Assembly: GCA_964461265.1 (NCBI GenBank)
Contig: CAYWTS010000017.1
Coordinates: forward strand, 1 to 42,907
Length of the DNA stretch: 42,907 nt
Source: CAYWTS01 sp964461265
GTDB taxonomy: Bacteria > Bacteroidota > Ignavibacteria > Tepidaquicellales > OLB5
Reading direction: 5' to 3'
The number at the start of each line of letters is the position of its first letter. Positions within the stretch are counted from its first letter, which is position 1. A program made the position numbers and the translations under genes. Of the stretch, positions 22,034 to 28,763 are shown one piece after another. Under the pieces are notes generated by a model. That model worked only from the letters and a program-made list of their open reading frames with translations. It did no database searches and was not told the DNA's origin.

Positions 22034-24043
22034 CTATTTAACCAGCACCATTTTTTTCACATCCCTGAAATCACCCGCTGTCAGTTCGTAATAATACATA
22101 CCGCTTGCAAGATTCCTCCCATCGAACTCTATTGTATGCCTGCCCAGGGGTCTTATATCATATAATGGAGTTGAAACCAGCTTGCCCGCTGCATCATATA
22201 CTTTGATTGTAACAAGCGACTGTTTAGGCAGTTCAAAATCTATCCGTGTCAGCGGGTTGAATGGATTAGGATAGTTCTGATAAACAGCAAATTTAACGGG
22301 CAATTCGTTATTGCTTACTGCATTGAACTGCTGGTAAACCGTTGTTCCGGTTTTTAATACAATGTCGTTGTTCGGGTCAAATACCACGGTTGAGGGTGTG
22401 CGGTTAAAATTCCAGTACCATATCTGGTAGTTGACATTATTATCGACACGAATGTTGGTATCGGGTCCGCTTGTAAATGTAATTCTTACAACAATCGGCA
22501 TTCTGTGAAAAGGGGTGTTTGTTTGTATCTGCCTTGCCTGGAAACCAACCGACCAGTTACTTCCGCTATTTGTTGTGAAGTAATAATAATTTTGGTAGAC
22601 CGGATGGTTGGGCTGCTTGACCCATTCATCAATAAACCATACTAGGCTTGAGCCGTAAACCTGCCCTATTTTTGCTGTGAAATCATCAGTAACCGCATCT
22701 TTATATTTGAACTGTGCTGTATCCATAGCATAACTTCTGAGCATGTTAAAAAACATAGCCGTATCGTTAACTACATAACGGAGCATGTGCAGAACGCAGG
22801 CACCTTTGGCATATGTCAGAGCATAATTGAACAGCTCATTAACCGGAGGAGTATTATTTATCCACTCAGGCCTGTAAATAGGATTTCCGGTATTTCCCGA
22901 GAAGTATGAATTTGCGTCGCTGATAATGTCGTTTTTGTAGGAAGTATAACCACCGGTATATTCATACCAGATAGCTTCTATATAGGTAGCAAATCCCTCG
23001 TTCAGCCAGATATCACCCCACGTACCGCATGTAACCAAATCGCCGTACCACTGATGTGCAAATTCATGTGATACAAGGTTTTGGCTCCAGCAGTTTGGGC
23101 ATAAGCTTGTCAGCGTTTGGTTCTCCATCCCGCCCCATGTAAATTGGTTGTTAAGCGTTGCAAAACCATTCTTTTCAAAAGCGTGTTCACCGAACTTTGC
23201 TGAGTAATAGGATGTCATATTACCTATTATGTTTTTTATACCAGCGGGGTTTTCGCCGGGATTATAGTAAAATCTTATAGGAATACTGTCTGCCGGATTT
23301 GATATTTTGTGCCAGTACACTATATCAAGCCCGTAGTTTACTCTTGCCGACATCACTATAAGATAAGTAGCTACATTATGGATGCTTATCCAGTGATAAT
23401 ATATTGTATCCCCTGTTACAAGAGAATCGTTGAGTCTTCCATTAGAGCCCAGCCTGACATTTGCAGGTACTTTTGCAGTAAGGTCAAGAGTTGCTTTGTC
23501 ATAAGGTCTGTCCCAGCAGGGATACAGCTTCCTTGCTCCTTCGGGCTCACAATCGGTGAACACCATTCCGTTGCTTGCATAAAACGCCCCGTCAGATACG
23601 TTCAGGTGCTGGTAATTTACCCTGACCGAAGTCGTTTCACCGGGTTGGTAAGTTCTGTTTAGCTGAACAGTCAGAATGTTATTCGTATGTGTAAAAGAAA
23701 CTCCAGAAAGAGCAACCGAATTTACCTGCAGCGAAGAATTAGTTGCATTCAGATTAATTGAGCTAAGTGCCGTATCTATTCTAAATGTAATCTCGACCCA
23801 TGCATTGTAGCTCTTTGGATAAGGAGAAATGAAGCAGTTTCTTATATCGAAGAATAATTTGTAATTAAGAACATCGTAGGAATGCTTCGGCGAGTTGGGT
23901 GAATACAGGTAGTAATCGGGGCTGAAATTGCTGTGCGATTTTTTGTACCAGCAATACTGTGAGCCCTTCTCAAAGTGTCCCTGTGCCAGAAGTCCTGATG
24001 CAACGAGAGTGATTACTAAAAACGAAATAATACGAAGTTTCAT
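22034..24043 (-). CDS. secreted M1 family aminopeptidase with T9SS sorting domain
   Basis: This is a 669-residue protein. The signal peptide is residues 1-20 (MKLRIISFLVITLVASGLLA). An M1 N-terminal beta-domain follows. The catalytic region has the exopeptidase motif WGGMENQ (303-309), the zinc motif HEFAH (326-330) and the third ligand E349 in NEGFATY, i.e. HEXXH-x18-E. The C-terminal ~85 residues carry YQNYPNPFNPLTRIDFELP and end in VKKMVLVK, a type A T9SS sorting domain. The protein is therefore secreted and probably attached to the cell surface, where it degrades peptides. The ERAP-like C-terminal helical domain is absent. Confidence 0.9.
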   Translation of the reverse strand: MKLRIISFLVITLVASGLLAQGHFEKGSQYCWYKKSHSNFSPDYYLYSPNSPKHSYDVLNYKLFFDIRNCFISPYPKSYNAWVEITFRIDTALSSINLNATNSSLQVNSVALSGVSFTHTNNILTVQLNRTYQPGETTSVRVNYQHLNVSDGAFYASNGMVFTDCEPEGARKLYPCWDRPYDKATLDLTAKVPANVRLGSNGRLNDSLVTGDTIYYHWISIHNVATYLIVMSARVNYGLDIVYWHKISNPADSIPIRFYYNPGENPAGIKNIIGNMTSYYSAKFGEHAFEKNGFATLNNQFTWGGMENQTLTSLCPNCWSQNLVSHEFAHQWYGDLVTCGTWGDIWLNEGFATYIEAIWYEYTGGYTSYKNDIISDANSYFSGNTGNPIYRPEWINNTPPVNELFNYALTYAKGACVLHMLRYVVNDTAMFFNMLRSYAMDTAQFKYKDAVTDDFTAKIGQVYGSSLVWFIDEWVKQPNHPVYQNYYYFTTNSGSNWSVGFQARQIQTNTPFHRMPIVVRITFTSGPDTNIRVDNNVNYQIWYWNFNRTPSTVVFDPNNDIVLKTGTTVYQQFNAVSNNELPVKFAVYQNYPNPFNPLTRIDFELPKQSLVTIKVYDAAGKLVSTPLYDIRPLGRHTIEFDGRNLASGMYYYELTAGDFRDVKKMVLVK

Positions 24044-24203
24044 GTCTATATAATTAGTTATAAATATTAATTGTAAAAATAGTTCTTTTTTGCTTATGAA
24101 TGCAATGATATATGTCAGCTTTATTTATGATACTTATTTTAGGAATTTCTTTATGGTTAATTTATTGTTTTACTGACGAATATATTTGCAAAAATTACCT
24201 GCT

Positions 24204-24587
24204 ATGAAAACAGTAAACCTTTTGAAAACAGAAGCTAATAAAGCAAAACTCCTAGAAATATTTAAAAACAGCCATCCTCAAAGAGATTATGTAATTGTTC
24301 ATCAAACAAATGAGTTTACCTCGGTTTGCCCCAAAACCGGGCAGCCTGATTTCGGCAAAATTACCATATCATACATAGCACGTAGCAAGTGCGTAGAACT
24401 AAAATCGCTTAAATTTTACTTACAATCATTCCGTAATGATGGTATTTTTTACGAGGATTCGGTTAACCGGATTCTTGATGACCTTGTAAAAGTATTACAC
24501 CCCAAATGGATGGAAGTAAAAGGCGAATTTACCGTTAGGGGCGGAATACAATCAACTGTTACAGCAGAGTACGGGAATAAAGGGTAA
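24204..24587 (+). CDS. queF: NADPH-dependent 7-cyano-7-deazaguanine reductase QueF
   Basis: This 127-residue unimodular QueF reduces preQ0 to preQ1 in queuosine synthesis. The catalytic Cys is C42 in FTSVCPKTGQPDF, followed by the typical ITISYIARSKCVELKSLKFYLQS with its conserved Glu. A C-terminal FTVRGGIQSTV completes the T-fold. I chose ATG at 24204: an upstream TTG at 24186 falls within TATATTTG (24181-24188), a -7-like element, so a leaderless or short-leader transcript is likely. No other queuosine gene is in the window. Confidence 0.9.
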   Translation: MKTVNLLKTEANKAKLLEIFKNSHPQRDYVIVHQTNEFTSVCPKTGQPDFGKITISYIARSKCVELKSLKFYLQSFRNDGIFYEDSVNRILDDLVKVLHPKWMEVKGEFTVRGGIQSTVTAEYGNKG

Positions 24588-24787
24588 TGAATGGAGGTGT
24601 GGTAATGTTTACCAGGCTTAACTTGCTATAATGGCTCCTATTATAACACTAAGATACTATGCAAATGTAAAGGCAGAGAAACTTAAGAATAAAATTGATA
24701 AATTGCAGTTGCAAACTGCTGATAAAAATTAGCCGAAAATAACCCGGGAAAAACCTTAATTCCGGGCTAAAATCAAAAGAAATTTAG

Positions 24788-24862
24788 CGGGGCGTGGCTC
24801 AGCCCGGTTAGAGCGCCTGGTTCGGGACCAGGAGGTCGGGAGTTCAAATCTCCCCGCCCCGA
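24788..24862 (+). tRNA. tRNA-Pro (anticodon CGG)
   Basis: This is a complete 75-nt cloverleaf. The acceptor stem CGGGGCG pairs with CGCCCCG and the discriminator is A. The D-arm is GCTC/GAGC with loop AGCCCGGTTA. The anticodon stem CCTGG/CCAGG has loop TTCGGGA (anticodon CGG, reads CCG). The T-arm is GGGAG/CTCCC with loop TTCAAAT. CCA is not encoded; ACAAA follows. A GIY-YIG gene starts 4 nt after the tRNA end. Its 3' half (24833 onward) is repeated downstream at 25147, 25302 and 25616. Confidence 0.95.
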
Positions 24863-24866
24863 CAAA

Positions 24867-25121
24867 ATGCCTTTCTTTACATACATTTTAAAATCAACAA
24901 AAACAAGCAAGCTTTATATAGGTCATACAAATGACCTTCAGAAAAGAATTACTCTCCATAATACGGATCAGGTTATAAGCACAAAGAGCAAAGGACCCTG
25001 GGAGATTATTTATTACAAAGAATGTTTTAACCGATCGGATGCAATGAAACTTGAAAAAGAACTAAAATCTTTTAAGAACCGGGATAGAGTATTACGATGG
25101 ATTGAAAATCACAGTGGTTAG
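24867..25121 (+). CDS. GIY-YIG endonuclease family protein, copy 1
   Basis: This is an 84-residue single-domain GIY-YIG nuclease. TYIL (5-8) and LYIGHTNDLQKRITLHN (about 17-33) form the GIY...YIG core with the catalytic Arg. YYKECFNRSDAMKLEKELKSF (about 51-71) holds the catalytic Glu. It is full length for the small UPF0213-like members. Its ATG is 4 nt after the tRNA-Pro and its stop TAG lies within GGTTAGAGCG, a copy of the tRNA D-arm. It is therefore tightly packed inside tRNA-derived sequence, as if part of a cassette targeting the tRNA. The biochemical role of these small proteins is unknown. Confidence 0.88.
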   Translation: MPFFTYILKSTKTSKLYIGHTNDLQKRITLHNTDQVISTKSKGPWEIIYYKECFNRSDAMKLEKELKSFKNRDRVLRWIENHSG

Positions 25122-25176
25122 AGCGTCCCGACACGAAGTGTCGGGAAGGTCGGGAGTTCAAATCTCCCCGCCCCGA
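25116..25176 (+). other. tRNA-Pro-like remnant with palindrome in place of the anticodon arm, copy 1
   Basis: GGTTAGAGCG (25116-25125) equals the D-arm end of the tRNA (24806-24815). A hairpin with arms TCCCGACAC and GTGTCGGGA around GAA (25126-25146) stands where the 17-nt anticodon arm should be. A perfect copy of the variable loop, T-arm and acceptor 3' strand (25147-25176) follows. It cannot work as a tRNA because the acceptor 5' strand and the anticodon are missing. The 314-bp distance from 24833 to 25147 is the repeat unit. Confidence 0.8.
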
Positions 25177-25201
25177 CAAAATGCCTTTCTTTACATACAT
25201 T

Positions 25202-25301
25202 NNNNNNNNNNNNNNNNNNNNNNNNNNNNNNNNNNNNNNNNNNNNNNNNNNNNNNNNNNNNNNNNNNNNNNNNNNNNNNNNNNNNNNNNNNNNNNNNNNN
25301 N
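25202..25301. other. 100-N gap that is an unmerged 55-bp contig overlap
   Basis: The 55 bases before the gap (25147-25201) are identical to the 55 bases after it (25302-25356). This is the mark of two assembly-graph contigs that share a 55-mer end and were joined with a placeholder. The simplest reconstruction removes the N block and one 55-mer, leaving exactly two tandem 314-bp units. More units are possible, because a tandem repeat would collapse in the graph. Confidence 0.8.
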
Positions 25302-25335
25302 AGGTCGGGAGTTCAAATCTCCCCGCCCCGACAAA

Positions 25336-25590
25336 ATGCCTTTCTTTACATACATTTTAAAATCAACAAAAACAAGCAAGCTTTATATAGGTCATACAAA
25401 TGACCTTCAGAAAAGAATTACTCTCCATAATACGGATCAGGTTATAAGCACAAAGAGCAAAGGACCCTGGGAGATTATTTATTACAAAGAATGTTTTAAC
25501 CGATCGGATGCAATGAAACTTGAAAAAGAACTAAAATCTTTTAAGAACCGGGATAGAGTATTACGATGGATTGAAAATCACAGTGGTTAG
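25336..25590 (+). CDS. GIY-YIG endonuclease family protein, copy 2
   Basis: This is an identical 84-residue copy of the gene at 24867, again beginning 5 nt after a tRNA 3' end-like sequence and ending inside GGTTAGAGCG. Identity over the whole unit means a very recent tandem duplication, or an assembly loop. A short third start (25181-25201) before the gap belongs to this same copy if the overlap is merged. Confidence 0.8.
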   Translation: MPFFTYILKSTKTSKLYIGHTNDLQKRITLHNTDQVISTKSKGPWEIIYYKECFNRSDAMKLEKELKSFKNRDRVLRWIENHSG

Positions 25591-25645
25591 AGCGTCCCGA
25601 CACGAAGTGTCGGGAAGGTCGGGAGTTCAAATCTCCCCGCCCCGA
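25585..25645 (+). other. tRNA-Pro-like remnant with palindrome, copy 2
   Basis: Same composition as 25116-25176: D-arm segment GGTTAGAGCG, the TCCCGACAC/GTGTCGGGA hairpin (25595-25615), and the perfect T-arm plus acceptor copy (25616-25645). After it the sequence changes to CAAAAAAAGAGGTCG, which should be the original DNA downstream of the tRNA. The 195 bp from here to the next gene hold only AT-rich leader DNA. Confidence 0.8.
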
Positions 25646-25840
25646 CAAAAAAAGAGGTCGAAGCACCCAAGGCTCCAATGTCGGGAGTTCGGCCAAAAGC
25701 ATCTCTATTTATGAAAACCCCCCTTCCACGAAACAGTTTTCATTTTTAACTTTCATAAGTCTAATTTTTTTTTAATATTATAGCAGTCCGATTTCTGAAT
25801 AACAACAAATCATTTTTTTAAAATATAAAGGGAGAAAAAA

Positions 25841-27337
25841 ATGAGACACCTTTTACTTTCTTTATTACTTCTGCTTTTCATTTCAAATTATACACCTGCC
25901 CAAACATGGACAAAGAATGAAACAAAATCGGTTGTTATGCAAACCGATTGGGCTACAGACATTCTGGTTTCCAACACCGAACCTTTCGGGAAACTTACAG
26001 GTGTTGCAAAAGCAAACGGCACAATATTCCTGGCAGTACCTGATACAGGAATACAATCCGGCAGAAGCATTGTTATTTTCAGGTCAACAAATTATGGCAA
26101 CAACTGGACCAACTTTGCCAGCTACACAGGCTCGGTTCCGCCGCAGAGAATGAAAATGGTACGCAGCGGGCTGGACTCAGTTTATCTTTTCTATCTTTTA
26201 AATAACAATATATTTTGTTATAACCCGGAGAATGGTAATTTAGGCACAATAGCCGTTTCAACATACCGCGATTTTGATGCCGTTGCTTCTTCGACGGGAG
26301 GTCTGTATGTAGTTGCTAAAATGCTTACAAGCACTTCACTTCCAAGATACAGTTCGATAAACGGATTCCAGACAATCAGCCAAACAGGAACAGTTTCAAG
26401 TGGTTCGTTTCCAAGGATGTATATGTCAGGTTCGGGTGATACATTCATCCTTGCTTTTTACTCACCGGCAGCCGATACTCTGGCAGGAGTCATAAGGCAA
26501 GGTCGTTACAGGGAAACATCACCGGGGCAGATTTCTTCTTTCAGTTTCATGGATGTTTGTACAGAAACTCAGGTAAAGAGTGAAGTTCAGCCTGTATTTT
26601 TCGGAGGTACGGTGTGGATGATATATACATTAGGTACAACAGGTGCAATAGATATTATGGTCAGGGTAAGCACAAATAGCGGGGCAAACTATACAGGACC
26701 ATATACGCTTGCTGGAAATACTAATACCGATGAGTACTGGTTTGAGGCAAGGCACTTCACCGCAGGGACAGGAGGGCTTGATATCGCGTATTACTCGGAT
26801 AGCCTCCAGAGCGGCTCACCCACAAACAATACTGATAAGATGTTATACAGATATTCCAACCTGTCAACTCCTACTACGTTCTCCAGTCCTGTGCAGTTCA
26901 GCGAACATCCGCCGGGCTGGTCAGCTAGAGGATATATAACTGCATTAGTTGAGATTTACAATACAAGCGATGTTGGAGTAGCCTGGGTCGGGCTGGATGT
27001 TTCAAACAAACGTGTTTATTGGGATAGGTATTTAGCTACAGTAGGAATATCGAAAAATCAAAACGGTGTTCCGCAGGCATACACCCTGAAACAGAATTAT
27101 CCTAACCCGTTTAATCCCAGCACAAAGATAGAATTCTCAATTCCGCATGATGAGTTTGTTACAATGAAGGTATTTGATGTGATGGGCAGGGAAGTGACTG
27201 TGCTGGTTTCACAGAACATGAAAGCAGGCAGTTATACGGTTGATTTTAATGCTTCGAAGCTGAGTTCAGGAGTTTATTTCTACCGTTTGGAAGCAGGCAG
27301 GTTTGTTACTGCGAAAAAGATGACACTTGTGAGATAA
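25841..27337 (+). CDS. secreted beta-propeller-like protein with T9SS sorting domain
   Basis: This is a 498-residue protein. The signal peptide is MRHLLLSLLLLLFISNYTPA. The middle (about 40-400) is beta-rich, with repeated patterns such as IVIFRSTNYGNNWTNFASYT and VRVSTNSGANYTGPYTL, which are Asp-box/BNR-like S-x-D/N-x-G-x-x-W turns of sialidase-type propellers. No catalytic sialidase residues can be assigned. The C-terminus has LKQNYPNPFNPSTKIEFSIP and ends FVTAKKMTLVR, a T9SS type A sorting domain. The ribosome-binding site AAAGGGAG lies upstream of the ATG. Probably a surface-attached binding protein or glycan-active protein. Confidence 0.8.
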   Translation: MRHLLLSLLLLLFISNYTPAQTWTKNETKSVVMQTDWATDILVSNTEPFGKLTGVAKANGTIFLAVPDTGIQSGRSIVIFRSTNYGNNWTNFASYTGSVPPQRMKMVRSGLDSVYLFYLLNNNIFCYNPENGNLGTIAVSTYRDFDAVASSTGGLYVVAKMLTSTSLPRYSSINGFQTISQTGTVSSGSFPRMYMSGSGDTFILAFYSPAADTLAGVIRQGRYRETSPGQISSFSFMDVCTETQVKSEVQPVFFGGTVWMIYTLGTTGAIDIMVRVSTNSGANYTGPYTLAGNTNTDEYWFEARHFTAGTGGLDIAYYSDSLQSGSPTNNTDKMLYRYSNLSTPTTFSSPVQFSEHPPGWSARGYITALVEIYNTSDVGVAWVGLDVSNKRVYWDRYLATVGISKNQNGVPQAYTLKQNYPNPFNPSTKIEFSIPHDEFVTMKVFDVMGREVTVLVSQNMKAGSYTVDFNASKLSSGVYFYRLEAGRFVTAKKMTLVR

Positions 27338-27376
27338 AATTTCAATTTACAGTAATTTAAATTTCATACTTTAAAT

Positions 27377-27537
27377 GGGCTGTCTCTAAAGTTAATTTTC
27401 TTGCTAAAAAACTGTAACCGCAACTTTCATAGTTGCGATTATGCAAGAAAATTGCAACGCAGCCATCCACGAAAGTGGTGGCTAACGCCAAAAGGCTGCG
27501 GATACAAAAACACTTTTGAGACAGCCCCTTTTACTTT
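27377..27537. mobile_element. MITE-like element, copy 1
   Basis: This 161-bp non-coding element is bounded by terminal inverted repeats GGGCTGTCTC(T/A)AAAGT with one mismatch. Internally TTTTCTTGC/GCAAGAAAA encloses the hairpin CGCAACT-TTCAT-AGTTGCG. GCAGCC/GGCTGC encloses CCACGAAAGTGG followed by TGGCTAACG. A second copy lies at 36641 and a decayed one near 31525. There is no reading frame inside. It needs a transposase in trans. The CTAAC tag next to a CCAC hairpin is shared with the RAYT palindrome at 8267. Confidence 0.75.
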
Positions 27538-27635
27538 TACATTTCACCCCTCACATTTCACCTAATATCTCTCTTTTTACATTAATTTTAATATCATAAT
27601 TTTGACTAGATAAAATAATCCAAAGGAGAAATATA

Positions 27636-28613
27636 ATGACATTAATATTAACCAGAAGTGATGTAATGAAGGTTCTTACAATGAAAGATTGCATGGATGC
27701 TGTTGAAAAAGCATTTGCGGAACTATCTGGCGGAACAGCGGTTCTGCCGCTGCGGACTGCAATCAGACCCCAAGACGGACTTTCATTATACATGCCTGCT
27801 TTTTTGAAAGAATCGGGTGCACTTGCCTGTAAAGTTGTTACTGTTTACAAAGATAATCCGGTAAAACATAATCTGCCCACCACTATAGGTAAAGTGCTTT
27901 TACAGAATCCCGAAACAGGTGAAGTGATTTGTATAATGGACGGCGGTTACCTGACGGCTGTAAGAACAGGTGCAGCAAGCGGAGTAGCAACAAAATATCT
28001 GGCGCGTGAAGACAGCGACATGACAGCAGCGATATTCGGTGCAGGGGTGCAGGCAAGAATGCAGCTTTGGGCTGTTGCAGAAGCAAGAAAAATAAAAAAG
28101 GCTTACGTTAACGATATATCGGTTGAGGCAATGGATAATTTTATTTCTGAGATGAGCCCTAAACTAAGGATTAACATTTCCAAAACATCGTCAATAGAAA
28201 CTATGCTTGAGTGCGATATAATCTGTACAGCCACATCGTCATCCAAACAGTTGTTCGACGGATCAAAACTGCAGGAGGGAACACACATCAACGGAATCGG
28301 AAGCCACTCACCCGATGCAAGAGAGCTTGACAGTGAAACAATTAAACGCTCACTGCTTGTTGGCGACTCACTTGAAGCCTGCATGAAAGAGGCGGGGGAT
28401 ATAATGATTCCGATGAAAGAAGGTGTAATTACCGAATCACACTTCCATGCAGAGCTGGGTGAAATTATCACAGGCAAAAAAACAGGAAGAACGGATGATA
28501 AGCAAATTACACTGTTCAAATCAAACGGACTTGCAATACAGGATGCAGCCGCCGCAAAACTTGTTTATGATAAGGCTGTTGAAGCAGGGTTAGGTAAACA
28601 ATTAGAAATATAG
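27636..28613 (+). CDS. ornithine cyclodeaminase / mu-crystallin family enzyme
   Basis: This 325-residue NAD(P)-dependent enzyme belongs to the OCD/mu-crystallin/archaeal alanine dehydrogenase family. The substrate domain has the conserved K in ACKVVTVYKDNP. The Rossmann motif is AIFGAGVQARMQL (about 131-143). DGGYLTAVRTGAASGVATKYLA and INGIGSHSPDARELD are family hallmarks. Members deaminate ornithine to proline, reduce pyruvate to alanine, or act on imines, and the sequence alone does not decide which. It stands alone. AAAGGAG lies upstream of the ATG. Confidence 0.85.
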   Translation: MTLILTRSDVMKVLTMKDCMDAVEKAFAELSGGTAVLPLRTAIRPQDGLSLYMPAFLKESGALACKVVTVYKDNPVKHNLPTTIGKVLLQNPETGEVICIMDGGYLTAVRTGAASGVATKYLAREDSDMTAAIFGAGVQARMQLWAVAEARKIKKAYVNDISVEAMDNFISEMSPKLRINISKTSSIETMLECDIICTATSSSKQLFDGSKLQEGTHINGIGSHSPDARELDSETIKRSLLVGDSLEACMKEAGDIMIPMKEGVITESHFHAELGEIITGKKTGRTDDKQITLFKSNGLAIQDAAAAKLVYDKAVEAGLGKQLEI

Positions 28614-28763
28614 TTTCTTACAGAATTTGTGCATGCCCGGCCGATGCACAAACTATATAAAGGTAACCGTCCCTGATTATGCCTGGAGAGGCAACAACAG
28701 TTTTGGGGGTTGGACAAGTTTATCTAAAAAAATATATTAATACGGGCTGCTTTCCGCTTACGG

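Noticed and set aside
24631..24732. 33-codon frame between queF and the tRNA
   Set aside because: It has a plausible charged sequence but no clear ribosome-binding site, no recognisable family and no coupling to neighbours; too weak to call.
25102..25590. Long frame joining the first GIY-YIG tail, the N block and the second GIY-YIG gene
   Set aside because: It reads through tRNA-like sequence and 100 unknown bases. The start is not plausible and the true gene begins at 25336.
24788..25645. Possible CRISPR array, because of regularly spaced identical repeats
   Set aside because: The units are 314 bp, contain genes and are identical including the would-be spacers; the repeats are tRNA 3' halves.
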